Below, piece by piece: positions 15,310 to 23,993 of a DNA stretch of 64,000 bases. The DNA comes from an uncultured Corynebacterium sp. (GTDB lineage Bacteria; Actinomycetota; Actinomycetes; Mycobacteriales; Mycobacteriaceae): positions 35,079 through 99,078 of the forward strand of contig NZ_CALUCS010000007.1 in assembly GCF_943914615.1 (NCBI RefSeq), written 5' to 3'. The position numbers were made by a program, and so were the translations under genes. Under the pieces are notes generated by a model that saw only the letters and a list, made by a program, of their open reading frames with translations, was not told where the DNA came from and made no database searches. Numbering within the stretch: position 1 is the stretch's first letter; every line of letters starts with the position of its first letter.

Positions 15310-17172
15310 CTATTCGACGGTGACGGACTTTGCCAGGTTGCGTGGCTTGTCGATGTCCTCGTTGCCACACTGGCGCGCGATGTCGGCGGCCAGGAACTGA
15401 AGTGGAACCGTGGACAGCAGCGGCTGCATCAGCGATGTGGTTCCCGGAATCTCCAGCAACCAGTTAGCGTACGGACGCACGGCCTCATCGCCTTCCTCGG
15501 CAATGACGATGGTCTTCGCACCGCGGGCACGGATCTCCTGGATGTTCGAGACAATCTTGGAGTGCAGCACGGGGCGGCCGTTCGGGCTAGGTACGACAAC
15601 GACGACGGGCAGGTCGTCCTCGATCAGGGCGATCGGGCCATGCTTGAGCTCGCCGGCGGCGAAGCCCTCCGCGTGGATGTAAGCCAGCTCCTTCAGCTTC
15701 AGCGCACCCTCGAGGGCAACTGGGAAGCCCACGTGACGGCCCAGGAACAGCATGGTCTTCACCGGTCCGAGCTCCTCGGCTAGCTGCAGGATCTGCTCGC
15801 GCAGGTCGAGGGTCTTCTCGATCTTCTCCGGCAGCGCTTCTAGCGCATAGTAGATCTCCGCGATCTCATCGGCGTACTTGGTGCCACGGGCCTGAGCCAG
15901 AGCCAGGCCCACCAGGTAGTTCGCGGCGACCTGCGCCAGGAAGGCCTTCGTGGAGGCCACACCGATCTCGGGGCCGGCGTGGGTGTACAGCACGGCATCG
16001 GATTCGCGTGGGATCTGCGAACCGTTGGTGTTGCAGACGGCCAGCACGCGGGCGCCCTGCATCTTCGCGTGGCGCACGGCCTCCAGTGTGTCGGCGGTCT
16101 CGCCGGACTGGGACACGGCCACGACGAGGGTGCGCTGGTCCAGCACCGGATCGCGGTAGCGGAACTCGCTGGCGACCTCGATCTCTACGGGCAGGCGGAC
16201 CCAATGCTCGATGGCGTACTTGGCCAGCAGGCCGGAGTGGTAGGCCGAACCACAGGCGACGACGAAGACCTTTTCCACTCCGCGCAGGTCCTCGTCGGAT
16301 AGTCGCTGCTCGTCCAGCACGATGCGGCGGCCGTCGAAGTGGCCTGCCAGGGTGTCGCGGACTGCGGCCGGCTGCTCGTGGATTTCCTTCATCATGAAGG
16401 AGTCGAAGCCGTCCTTCTGCGCGGCATCCAGGTCCCAGTCGATGGTGAAGGGCTTGCCCTCTACCGGGTTGCCGTCGAAGTCGTAAATGTCGTAGGAATC
16501 GGCGGTGATGACTACCGCGTTGTCCTGGCCCAGCTCCACGGCGTTCTTGGTGCGGTCGATGAAGGCAGCGACGTCGGAGCCGAGGAACATTTCGCCCTCG
16601 CCCACGCCGACGATCAGCGGGGTAGAGCGGCGGCCGGCGACGATGGTGCCCGGGTGATCATCGTGGACGAACAATACCGTGAAGGCGCCGTCCAGGCGGG
16701 AGAGAACCTTCAGCGCGGAGGCCTGAAAGTCGCCCGCGGTTTCGCCTTCGTTGTAGGCAAGCGCCAGCAGGTGTGCGGCGACTTCGGAGTCGGTCTCGGA
16801 TTCCAGCTCAATGCCGGCGGCTTCGATCTCTGCACGTAGGGTGGAGAAGTTTTCGATGATGCCGTTGTGGACGATGGCGGCTTTACCGTCGAAGGAACGG
16901 TGCGGGTGTGCGTTTACGTCATTCGGGCGGCCGTGGGTCGCCCAGCGGGTGTGGCCGATACAGGTAGAGCCGTGGAAGGAATCTCGACCGACCTCATCGA
17001 TGCGGTCGATGAGGTTTTGCAGTTTGCCTTCCTTTTTTTCGAGGTGCAGGGAGCCCTGCTCGACAACTGCGATGCCTGCGGAATCGTATCCGCGGTATTC
17101 CATTCGCTCCAGCGCATCCAACCCGATTTGGAGGGCCTCGGAGTCACCTACGTAGCCAACAATTGCACACAT
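15310..17172 (-). CDS. glmS: Glutamine--fructose-6-phosphate aminotransferase (isomerizing)
   Basis: A 620-residue enzyme making glucosamine-6-phosphate from fructose-6-phosphate and glutamine, the entry to UDP-GlcNAc. After Met comes the catalytic Cys2 (MCAIVGYVG). The glutaminase domain contains GIAVV and HTRWATHGRPND, and two SIS sugar-isomerase domains follow (VACGSAYHSG; SQSGETADT). The C-terminus KSVTVE is canonical. ATG at 17172 was chosen because Cys2 must be exposed at the N-terminus; a longer frame upstream would bury it. It is divergent from the hydrolase-fold gene with only 49 bp between starts. Confidence 0.97.
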   Translation of the reverse strand: MCAIVGYVGDSEALQIGLDALERMEYRGYDSAGIAVVEQGSLHLEKKEGKLQNLIDRIDEVGRDSFHGSTCIGHTRWATHGRPNDVNAHPHRSFDGKAAIVHNGIIENFSTLRAEIEAAGIELESETDSEVAAHLLALAYNEGETAGDFQASALKVLSRLDGAFTVLFVHDDHPGTIVAGRRSTPLIVGVGEGEMFLGSDVAAFIDRTKNAVELGQDNAVVITADSYDIYDFDGNPVEGKPFTIDWDLDAAQKDGFDSFMMKEIHEQPAAVRDTLAGHFDGRRIVLDEQRLSDEDLRGVEKVFVVACGSAYHSGLLAKYAIEHWVRLPVEIEVASEFRYRDPVLDQRTLVVAVSQSGETADTLEAVRHAKMQGARVLAVCNTNGSQIPRESDAVLYTHAGPEIGVASTKAFLAQVAANYLVGLALAQARGTKYADEIAEIYYALEALPEKIEKTLDLREQILQLAEELGPVKTMLFLGRHVGFPVALEGALKLKELAYIHAEGFAAGELKHGPIALIEDDLPVVVVVPSPNGRPVLHSKIVSNIQEIRARGAKTIVIAEEGDEAVRPYANWLLEIPGTTSLMQPLLSTVPLQFLAADIARQCGNEDIDKPRNLAKSVTVE

Positions 17173-17221
17173 GCCTCTGACGATACACAATGGCTTGTCC
17201 GTTTCGGTAAGCTGTGGGGCT

Positions 17222-18109
17222 GTGGCAGATAAGATGAAGAACCTAATTACTCGTTTGGGCAAGCGTGGCCCGCACCGCGTGATGGTCGGTGACCTGAACT
17301 TCGCTGGAATTCCAGGGCGCGTTTACACCCCGGCGGAAGGCAATGGCATCCCCGGCATCGCTTTCGGACACGACTGGCGTGTCGGCGTGGATGCGTACCA
17401 CGCGGCGCTGCGCCACCTGGCCAGCTGGGGGTTCGCCGTGGCGGCACCGGATACGGAAAAGGGGCTCTCCCCGAACCACCGGGGTTTCGCCGCTGACCTG
17501 GAGACCGCGCTGCAAATCCTGGCTGGTGTGCGCTTGGGCAACGGTAACGTCACGGTACAGCCGAACGAGCTTTACCTGGCCGGCCACGGCATGGGCGCTT
17601 CGGCCGCCGTGCTGGCGGCTACGGGGCGCCGCCACCGTAGCGAGCTGAAGGGATATGAAACCGAGCCCACCATCAATGGCGTGATGGCCGTGTATCCGGC
17701 GGATACTTCCCCGGATGCGACGGAGGCCGCGAAGTATGTGAAGGCTCCGGGCCTGGTTCTGGAGGCCGGCCGTTTGGGCGAGACCCCGATGGGTAACGCC
17801 AAGCGCATGGCCGCCCACTGGGGCGGGGACGTTGTCTACCGCGAGCTGCTGGACGCTTCTTCCAGTGGCTTCCACGAGAAGTACGGTCGCAACTTTGCCC
17901 TCGGCGCCGGCTTGCCGCAGTTCAGCCAGCAGGAGCTGGCACGTGGTCTGATGACCGGCTTCGTTCTGGCCGAAGACCAGAATAAGTACGCCTCCTTCCG
18001 CGACAGCCACGCTGAGCTGAAGAAGACCCGCACCGCCACCCAGCACGAGCTATACAAGAATCTGCCCGAGAACGTGGACCTGGACGAGCGCCTGGCGGAG
18101 ATCTTCTAG
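17222..18109 (+). CDS. Alpha/beta-hydrolase-fold protein lacking the serine nucleophile (Rv3438-like)
   Basis: A 295-residue protein from GTG 17222 (ATG 17234 is also possible). It has an alpha/beta-hydrolase outline: PAEGNGIPGIAFGHDW, RHLASWGFAVAAPDTEKG, and the elbow ELYLAGHGMGASAAV. The elbow reads G-H-G-M-G instead of G-X-S-X-G, so the nucleophile Ser is replaced by Gly. It is therefore likely non-catalytic or uses other chemistry. Position beside glmS and the Rv3439c/Rv3440c-like genes matches M. tuberculosis Rv3438. No signal peptide or membrane helix is seen. Confidence 0.8.
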   Translation: MADKMKNLITRLGKRGPHRVMVGDLNFAGIPGRVYTPAEGNGIPGIAFGHDWRVGVDAYHAALRHLASWGFAVAAPDTEKGLSPNHRGFAADLETALQILAGVRLGNGNVTVQPNELYLAGHGMGASAAVLAATGRRHRSELKGYETEPTINGVMAVYPADTSPDATEAAKYVKAPGLVLEAGRLGETPMGNAKRMAAHWGGDVVYRELLDASSSGFHEKYGRNFALGAGLPQFSQQELARGLMTGFVLAEDQNKYASFRDSHAELKKTRTATQHELYKNLPENVDLDERLAEIF

Positions 18110-18141
18110 GTCTCGGCCTCTTTGAATTCGACCTTTTAGGT

Positions 18142-18390
18142 TTAGTCAAAGATCCGCCCGCGCACCCCGCGGGCACCGTTGCTTACGGCGGCGATCGCGC
18201 TCACACTCGCTTTTGAGTTGCCACCTGTCTTGTTTGCCCTGTCCCCCTGCGCCTTCTTGGCCTCCTCGAGTTGACGCGTGCATTCCTTGAGCGTCTCCTC
18301 GAACTCCCGCACCGATTCTTCGACCTCAGCCATGTATTCGTCGACGATGCGCTGGTAGCGCGCCGTAAGTTCTTCTCTGCCGGTCACCAT
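18142..18390 (-). CDS. Small coiled-coil protein, last gene of a coupled three-gene operon
   Basis: An 82-residue protein, charged and helical over residues 5-50 (YMAEVEESVREFEETLKE), with a Gly/Ser/Ala-rich C-terminus. The heptad-like pattern suggests a coiled coil. Its ATG overlaps the upstream stop in ATGGTGA (18384-18390), indicating translational coupling. Family not recognised. The upstream partner is the Pro/Cys-repeat protein. Confidence 0.7.
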   Translation of the reverse strand: MVTGREELTARYQRIVDEYMAEVEESVREFEETLKECTRQLEEAKKAQGDRANKTGGNSKASVSAIAAVSNGARGVRGRIFD

Positions 18391-19823
18391 TCACCGCTCC
18401 TTTCGATATTGACACCCACTGCCACAGCCCCCGCACCAGCCAGTTCCACAGAGGTGCCTGTCATTTCAATGGATGCAGCTCCCGCTGCCGATACCCACAC
18501 GTCCGGAGTCCACTGCTTGGAGGGCGCCGGTTGCGGCTTTGGATGATTCTCCGGGTTTGGTTCCGGTGCAGAGTCCTGGCTGGGTGCCGCGGGCGTGATC
18601 GGTTCCCCCTTCGTATCGCTTGACGGCGGTGTTGGTGCCTTGTGCTCCGGTTTCGGTTCCGGCTTGGGTTCCTCGCACTCCTGAGGTGGTTCCGGCTTGG
18701 GCTCGGGCTCAGGTTCCGGTTTCGGCTCGGGCTTAGGTTCCTCGCATTGCTGCGGTGGTTCCGGCTTCGGCTCTGGGCACGGCTCCGGTTCAGGCGCTGG
18801 CTCAGGCTTAGGTTCAGGTGCTGGTTCCGGCGCTGGACAGTGATCCGCCGGTGGAGCCAATGCCTCCGTCGCACAATGCACGATCTGCTCCCATAGCCTC
18901 GCCGCACCCTCAACGTTGATCTGCAGTGAGCCCGCCAGCGAAGGCGCCAGAGGGGCCGGCGGAGCAGGCGGCGGCGGCACCAGGGACTGCGCAGGCATTG
19001 GTTCCGGTGCAGGCGCGGGCGCCGGTGCAGGCTCAGGTACAGGCGGCGAGGCCGGTTGCGGAGCCTGAGCCATAGCCGTCTGCGTGACCACCTGAGCCGC
19101 CGCCTGTGGTGCGGGGTGCTGTGCAGGCCCCGTCTCACACGGTTGCTCGGCCGCCGGAGGGGGCGTCACTACCTTCTTCGGCGCTGGGCAATCACCTTCA
19201 GGGGCCTTAACAGGCTCCGGGCACTTGGTCTCCGCGGGCTTAGGATCCTGGCAGACCGGCTTATCCGAATTGCCGGGCTCGGCGGCGGGCTTCGCATCGC
19301 GGATCAGCTGATCCATGGTGGTATCCAGACAGTTGTTACGGCTGCGCAGGATATCTTCCGAGAGCTTCCCCGCCAGCTTCGCCAACAGATCGAGCAGAGG
19401 CTTACCACCATTGATCAGACCAATCGCAGCCATGCCGAAAAGCTCCAACTTCTCGGCAATATCCTCGATCAAACTCACCGAGTTCTCCGAGGTCGTGCCC
19501 ATGATCTCGGCGGTATCCCGCACCGCCACACAACGATCCTGAACGCAGTGTTCGTGGTTCAGCTGCTCCTTCCCCGCCTTCTCCGTCGCCGTCCCCGGCT
19601 GTGCATCGCCCGTGCCCTTCAGGCTCTCTTTCACGCACGCCTCGGCGGCCAGCTCCGGCGCCTTTTGTTTCTGGTTGCTCGCTGGCCCAAGCGACGTAAG
19701 GATCGTCTCTGGGTTCATGCCGTTGGTAAATGACGCCGCAGCCTTCGCACCCTCCACGGGAGCGCCAAAGCCGGCCATCACATCTAGTGCAGCGTTCAGT
19801 CGAAGATCCAAAGAGCCCGTCAT
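18384..19823 (-). CDS. Large Pro/Glu/Cys-rich repeat protein (Rv3439c-like)
   Basis: A 479-residue protein. Residues 1 to about 185 are helical and may interact with the upstream WXG100-like partner. From about 195 to 435 it is rich in Pro, Glu, Lys and regularly spaced Cys (CPEPKPEPPQQCEEPKPEP and variants). The last 40 residues (WTPDVWVSAAGAASIEMTG) look folded. Position matches M. tuberculosis Rv3439c, an Ala/Pro-rich protein of similar length. No signal peptide is evident, so export, if any, would need another route such as type VII secretion (inference). Its ATG overlaps the upstream stop (ATGA, 19820-19823). Confidence 0.8.
   Translation of the reverse strand: MTGSLDLRLNAALDVMAGFGAPVEGAKAAASFTNGMNPETILTSLGPASNQKQKAPELAAEACVKESLKGTGDAQPGTATEKAGKEQLNHEHCVQDRCVAVRDTAEIMGTTSENSVSLIEDIAEKLELFGMAAIGLINGGKPLLDLLAKLAGKLSEDILRSRNNCLDTTMDQLIRDAKPAAEPGNSDKPVCQDPKPAETKCPEPVKAPEGDCPAPKKVVTPPPAAEQPCETGPAQHPAPQAAAQVVTQTAMAQAPQPASPPVPEPAPAPAPAPEPMPAQSLVPPPPAPPAPLAPSLAGSLQINVEGAARLWEQIVHCATEALAPPADHCPAPEPAPEPKPEPAPEPEPCPEPKPEPPQQCEEPKPEPKPEPEPEPKPEPPQECEEPKPEPKPEHKAPTPPSSDTKGEPITPAAPSQDSAPEPNPENHPKPQPAPSKQWTPDVWVSAAGAASIEMTGTSVELAGAGAVAVGVNIERSGEW
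18640..18840 (-). repeat. Degenerate tandem repeat encoding PEPKPEP / QCEEP units
   Basis: GGTTCCGGCTTGGG, GGTTCCGGTTTCGG and related units recur with CTCGCA(C/T) blocks. They encode alternating Pro-Glu-Pro-Lys runs and Cys-Glu-Glu-Pro elements in the preceding gene. Confidence 0.7.
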
Positions 19824-20128
19824 GCCCAGCCACCCCCTGTGTTCAAGCTGGCGGAGTTTTCCTGCTCGGCCTGGCCTACGCGATCCACCAGGCCCGAAAG
19901 GTCCTCGCTTGCCTGAGCCAGCCTGTGTGCGTGGTTCACACGCACGTTATGCCCCTGATCAACCAGATCCAAAAACTGCTGTGCCTTGGCCTGCAGTCCC
20001 GTACCGAATGCGGCCACAGGAACGCTCGGCCGGGTGCTATTCAAATGATTCGCCCAGTTCAGCTGCGCATCCCGCAACTCCGCCACCCGATCGGCTGCGG
20101 GCATTGGATCTATGTTTAACTCTCCCAC
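19820..20128 (-). CDS. WXG100-like small helical protein (Rv3440c-like)
   Basis: A 102-residue protein, first in the three-gene operon. It is of WXG100 size and predicted helical, ends GGGWA, and carries LNWANHLN in place of a central WXG. The size, the position and the partner Pro-rich protein correspond to M. tuberculosis Rv3440c/Rv3439c. Type VII secretion substrate status is inferred from size and shape only. It begins MGELNIDPMPAADRVAEL. Confidence 0.7.
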   Translation of the reverse strand: MGELNIDPMPAADRVAELRDAQLNWANHLNSTRPSVPVAAFGTGLQAKAQQFLDLVDQGHNVRVNHAHRLAQASEDLSGLVDRVGQAEQENSASLNTGGGWA

Positions 20129-20217
20129 GGTCTCATCCCCCTTGAACTCCCCGGCGGTGCTTTGCGCTTATGCCCTGCATTAAGGGTCCGCACAAGCGAC
20201 CCGCACTGCGCAAACAA

Positions 20218-20248
20218 AACATCCGCACAGTTAGACTGCGCGGATGTT
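20218..20248 (-). terminator. Intrinsic terminator downstream of glmM
   Basis: AACATCCGCACAGT and its near-complement (13 of 14 paired) form a hairpin with a 3-nt loop, followed on the minus strand by TTTTGTTTG. It lies about 57 bp past the glmM stop. Confidence 0.8.
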
Positions 20249-20304
20249 AAAAAGGTTCGCCGGAGTTTCCCAGCACCGTGAAGGGGCGTCGTGGGAACTA
20301 GAGC

Positions 20305-21648
20305 CTAGACCTCCGCAACCACGGCTGCGAGCTTCCCCGCGATGCGACGGGCCGTGCCCGGATCGGCGGCTTCCACCATCACACGGAACAGCTCCTCGGT
20401 TCCGGAGGGGCGCAGCAGCACGCGGCCAGCGTCGCCCAGATCCTCCTCCGCCTTGGCGATGGCCTCGACCACACGCTCGTCGTCGGCAATCGCGGATTTA
20501 TCCGCCACCGGCACGTTGATCAACGTCTGCGGCAAAACCGTCATGACACTAGCCAGTTCGGATAGCGGCTTGCCGGTCTGCGCCATGCGCGCCATCAGCG
20601 TCAGTCCCGTTAGAGTGCCATCGCCGGTAGTAGCGTGCTCGGAAATGATGACGTGGCCGGACTGCTCGCCGCCCAGCGAAAGATCAGAAGCCAGCAGCTC
20701 GGCCAGCACGTAGCGGTCACCCACCTGCGTCTCCAGCACCTCGATGCCGTTGGCCCGCATGGCCAGCTTCATGCCGAGATTGGACATGACGGTGGCCACC
20801 AGGGTGTTCTGTTTCAGCTCCCCGTTCTCCTTCATCGCCACAGCCAGGATCGCCATGATCTGATCGCCGTCAACGACATTGCCCTCGGAATCCACGGCAA
20901 GGCAACGATCCGCATCACCGTCGTGAGCCAGGCCCAGGTCCGCCTGGTGCTCCAGCACGGCCTTCTGCAGAACCTCGATGTGGGTGGACCCCACCCCGTC
21001 GTTGATGTTGAAGCTATTCGGGCGGCTGTGGATCGCCACGACGTCCGCACCAGCCTGGCGGTAGGCCTCCGGGGCGGCAGTAGAGGCCGCGCCGTTGGCA
21101 CAGTCCACCACCACGCGGATGCCATCCAGCGGGTGGTTAATCGCCGTGCCGACATGAGCCAGGTAGCGCTCCAAGGCATCGGAGGATTCATCCAGGATGC
21201 GACCGATCGCTGCGCCAGTTGGGCCCGTCTCGGGCAGCTCCAGCATGGTGGCTTCGATCTCGTTCTCCACGTCATCCTGCAGCTTGCGGCCACCCGCAGC
21301 AAAGAACTTAATGCCATTGTCTGGCATGGGATTGTGGGAGGCGGAAATCATCACGCCCATGTCGGCGCCGAAGTCGTCGGTGAGGAAGGCCACGGCGGGC
21401 GTCGGGATCACACCGACGTCCAACACATCCACGCCCTGCGAAGCCATGCCCGCCGACAGTGCAGCCGTCAGCATCTCCCCCGATACGCGCGGATCGCGGC
21501 CCACCACAGCGGTCGGGCGGCGGCCACCCACTTCCTCCTTGGATACCAACACGCGCGCGGCGGCGGCACCCAGCTTCATCGCCAGCGGCGCGGTCAGCTT
21601 CCTGTTCGCAAGGCCACGCACACCATCAGTTCCGAACAATTTACCCAT
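20305..21648 (-). CDS. glmM: Phosphoglucosamine mutase
   Basis: A 447-residue enzyme converting glucosamine-6-phosphate to glucosamine-1-phosphate, two steps before UDP-GlcNAc. The N-terminus is MGKLFGTDGVRGLAN. The phosphoserine loop VMISASHNPMPDNGIKFF holds the catalytic Ser, the metal-binding loop is DGDADRC, the sugar-binding loop GGEQSGH, and the phosphate-binding loop RPSGTEELFRVM. It works with GlmS, encoded 3 kb away. A short gap separates it from the rpsI terminator, so it probably has its own promoter. Confidence 0.97.
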   Translation of the reverse strand: MGKLFGTDGVRGLANRKLTAPLAMKLGAAAARVLVSKEEVGGRRPTAVVGRDPRVSGEMLTAALSAGMASQGVDVLDVGVIPTPAVAFLTDDFGADMGVMISASHNPMPDNGIKFFAAGGRKLQDDVENEIEATMLELPETGPTGAAIGRILDESSDALERYLAHVGTAINHPLDGIRVVVDCANGAASTAAPEAYRQAGADVVAIHSRPNSFNINDGVGSTHIEVLQKAVLEHQADLGLAHDGDADRCLAVDSEGNVVDGDQIMAILAVAMKENGELKQNTLVATVMSNLGMKLAMRANGIEVLETQVGDRYVLAELLASDLSLGGEQSGHVIISEHATTGDGTLTGLTLMARMAQTGKPLSELASVMTVLPQTLINVPVADKSAIADDERVVEAIAKAEEDLGDAGRVLLRPSGTEELFRVMVEAADPGTARRIAGKLAAVVAEV

Positions 21649-21741
21649 AGGGCGAGATCTTACCCGGCCACCCCGCAGGTCGGATGGGTGCCACTCCCGT
21701 GTAAAGGCAATTCATCCGAAAGCTAGACAAAAGGGAAACCC

Positions 21742-21779
21742 CCACGTCCCAACCGAAAAGTTGATCGGTTGGGGCGTGG
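21742..21779 (-). terminator. Intrinsic terminator downstream of rplM-rpsI
   Basis: CCACGTCCCAACCGA pairs with TCGGTTGGGGCGTGG (one G-T pair), followed on the minus strand by GTTTCCCTTTTG. A weaker copy of the dispersed motif (GGAGGCGTCGCCACCAAAAAG, about 21778-21798) lies between the rpsI stop and this hairpin. Confidence 0.8.
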
Positions 21780-21808
21780 AGGCGTCGCCACCAAAAAGAT
21801 GGAGCGAT

Positions 21809-22369
21809 TTAGCGCTTGGAGTACTGCGGTGCGCGACGTGCCTTGTGCAGGCCGGCCTTCTTGCGCTCCACGGCGCGAGCGTCGCGGGTCAGGAAGCCAG
21901 CGCGCTTCAGGTCGGTACGCTCAGCCGGGTTGTACTTGTTCAGTGCGCGGGCGATAGCCAGGCGGAAAGCACCAGCCTGGCCGGAGGGGCCGCCACCGTT
22001 CAGGTTGGCCTGGATGTCGAACTGGTTCTCGCGGTCCAGCAGGACCAGCGGAGCCTTGATCAGCTGCTGGTGCAGCTTGTTCGGGAAGTAGTCCTCCAGG
22101 GAACGGCCGTTGCACAGGAACTCGCCGGAGCCCGGAACCATGCGGACGCGGACGACGGCCTCCTTGCGGCGGCCAACGGTCTGGATGGTGCCCTCGAAGA
22201 CGACCGGCTCAGCCTCAACCTGCTCAGCCTCGTCCTCGGAAGCGATGGAGTCACCGATGGTGGCAACGAACTCTTCGTTCACTGCATCGGTAGCGGTGTA
22301 CTCGCCCTCGAAGTTCTCCTCGACAGCAGCGTTCTGCTCGTCGGTTACGTTCTCGTTGTACTCAGTCAT
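21809..22369 (-). CDS. rpsI: 30S ribosomal protein S9
   Basis: A 186-residue S9. The conserved domain begins at about residue 58 (FEGTIQTVGRRKEAVVRVR) and ends with the diagnostic basic tail RRAPQYSKR that reaches the P site. The first 57 residues form a highly acidic extension (NVTDEQNAAVEENFEGEY), as in other actinobacteria. The start overlaps the rplM stop by 1 nt (TAATG), so the two are coupled. Confidence 0.97.
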   Translation of the reverse strand: MTEYNENVTDEQNAAVEENFEGEYTATDAVNEEFVATIGDSIASEDEAEQVEAEPVVFEGTIQTVGRRKEAVVRVRMVPGSGEFLCNGRSLEDYFPNKLHQQLIKAPLVLLDRENQFDIQANLNGGGPSGQAGAFRLAIARALNKYNPAERTDLKRAGFLTRDARAVERKKAGLHKARRAPQYSKR

Positions 22370-22812
22370 TACTGTGCCACCTGCTTGATCTCGTAGGTCT
22401 CAGGCTTCTGGGCCTCGAAAGTGTGCTCCGGGCCAGCGAAGACGCGAAGCTTCTTGATGGACGCGCGGGACAGCTTGTTGTGCGGCATCATGCCCTTGAC
22501 TGCCTCCTCGATGACGCGCTCCGGGTGCAGCTCCAAGGAACGACCCAGGGACATGGTCTTCAGACCACCCGGGTAGCCGGAGTGACGGTAGCGCATCTCA
22601 CGCTCGCGCTTGTTGGAGGAAATATGGACCTTGTCCGCATTGATGATGATGACGTTGTCGCCGCAGTCAACGTTCGGTGCGAAGTAGGGCTTCTTCTTGC
22701 CGCGCAGCAGGTCAGCTGCGGTAACAGCAAGACGACCCAGCACCACGTCGGTGGCGTCGATGACGTACCACTTACGGGTGATGTCACCGCTCTTCGGGTG
22801 GAAAGTAGTCAC
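22369..22812 (-). CDS. rplM: 50S ribosomal protein L13
   Basis: A 147-residue L13, one of the early-assembling large-subunit proteins. Signatures are WYVIDATDVVLGRLA, LRGKKKP, HSGYPGGLK and the C-terminal GPEHTFEAQKPE. GTG at 22812 is preferred because AAGGAG stands 7 bp upstream; the reading frame continues upstream without conservation. It is first in the rplM-rpsI operon. Confidence 0.97.
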   Translation of the reverse strand: MTTFHPKSGDITRKWYVIDATDVVLGRLAVTAADLLRGKKKPYFAPNVDCGDNVIIINADKVHISSNKREREMRYRHSGYPGGLKTMSLGRSLELHPERVIEEAVKGMMPHNKLSRASIKKLRVFAGPEHTFEAQKPETYEIKQVAQ

Positions 22813-23011
22813 AGGGGACTCCTTAAAGTCTTGATCTTGGAACTGCCAGCCAGATGAACACTTAAACGTTAAGTACGTGAGTGCTTCCGCGGCGGCCGGT
22901 TGGGACCCGCAGAAATGCATGCGCCCGGGCAGGCCGAGCACTGTGCACACAACCCTTGGAAGTTTAGTGCAGGTTAGCGCGCAAACCAAAAAAGGTTGTT
23001 CTGACATGAAT
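22813..23011. promoter_or_regulatory. Leader and promoter region of rplM-rpsI
   Basis: About 200 bp upstream of rplM with no gene; it should hold the promoter and a leader. No recognised ribosomal autoregulatory structure could be assigned by eye. Confidence 0.35.
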
Positions 23012-23062
23012 AAAACCCCGGCTCCCATTCCCCTCGAGTTGAAGGAAACGAGCCGGGGTTTT
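23012..23062. terminator. Bidirectional terminator downstream of the PRC/DUF2382 gene
   Basis: A perfect 13-bp stem (AAAACCCCGGCTC and complement) with a 25-nt loop and T-runs at both ends. It lies 25 bp past the stop of the PRC/DUF2382 gene. Confidence 0.85.
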
Positions 23063-23087
23063 GGTGGACGTGCGCCGTTATGACTAC

Positions 23088-23993
23088 TTACTTGCGGACG
23101 TCGCCGTCGAGGTCGGAGTCGATCTGCTCCTTACGGAGCTCTTCGGTGTGACGCTCGGTCTCAGTGATCTGCTCCTTGTTCAGGGAGACCTTCTCCACTG
23201 GGACGGTCTCCTTGTTCACAGAGACACGCTCTTCGTTCAGGGTGACGGAGGCTTCCTGGCCGGCCTCGTCGATGTTGCCCTTGAGGTTAGCTGCCTCTTC
23301 CTCGGAGATCGGGGTGCGCTCAACGCGAACCTCTTCGCGGGTGACCGGAACCTCTACGGTCTCGGTGTCGGTGACTACGTACTTGCGCAGGCGAGCCTCG
23401 CCGGTCTGCACCTTGTCCTTCTGAACATTCAGGCGCTCCTCGGAGCGGATGATCTCGCCTTCATTGTTCACGGCAGCCTCGCGGTTAGCAGCGTCAGTGT
23501 TAGCAGCTTCGCGCTCGGTGGCACCGGCCTGGTCGGCGTTTGCACCGGCCACGCCAGCGCCTGCGGCACCCACGCCAGCGCCAGCAGCGGTGTTACCGCC
23601 GGCAGTCTCGTGGCGATCCAGGGTGGAGCGCTCCTCGCCAGCATCCTGGTTGCCAGCGCCCTCGCCGTAACGGGTGGTGTCCTCAACATTGTCGAGGCCG
23701 TAGTGGCGGTAGATCTCGTTCTGCTGCTCCGGGGTCAGAGCCTGGTCGGCATCGAAGTCCGGTGCGTCCTTCACGCGATCCTTGGCGAAAGCCAGGTTCA
23801 GGTTCTCGCCGTCGAACTTGTGTCCGCGCATCGGAACCAGGCTGGAGTTCATGCCGAACAGGCCGTGGTTAACCTCAACGAAGGTGGGCTGGCCGGAGTT
23901 GTCATCAACGAAGATTTCCTTGACGCTACCCAGCTTGTCGCCAGCGTTGTCGTATGCGGTCGCCTTGAAAAGATCCTTGATGTCGTTGCTCAT
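23088..23993 (-). CDS. PRC-barrel and DUF2382 domain protein
   Basis: A 301-residue cytoplasmic protein. Residues about 1-75 form a PRC-barrel (ATAYDNAGDKLGSVKEIFVDD, TFVEVNHGLFGMNSSLVP). A Gly/Ala-rich linker spans about 100-180. Residues about 180-300 are a DUF2382 domain of repeated Glu/Arg/Val blocks (RSEERLNVQKDKVQTGEARL, VEVPVTREEVRVERTP). Such proteins are common in actinobacteria and cyanobacteria and are often stress-related; the role here is unknown. It is a single-gene unit with its own terminator. The rest of the intergenic 23994-24287 shows no gene. Confidence 0.88.
   Translation of the reverse strand: MSNDIKDLFKATAYDNAGDKLGSVKEIFVDDNSGQPTFVEVNHGLFGMNSSLVPMRGHKFDGENLNLAFAKDRVKDAPDFDADQALTPEQQNEIYRHYGLDNVEDTTRYGEGAGNQDAGEERSTLDRHETAGGNTAAGAGVGAAGAGVAGANADQAGATEREAANTDAANREAAVNNEGEIIRSEERLNVQKDKVQTGEARLRKYVVTDTETVEVPVTREEVRVERTPISEEEAANLKGNIDEAGQEASVTLNEERVSVNKETVPVEKVSLNKEQITETERHTEELRKEQIDSDLDGDVRK

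Noticed and set aside
17173..17221. glmS ribozyme or riboswitch upstream of glmS
   Set aside because: Only 49 bp separate the divergent starts, too short for a glmS ribozyme, which is not expected in actinobacteria.
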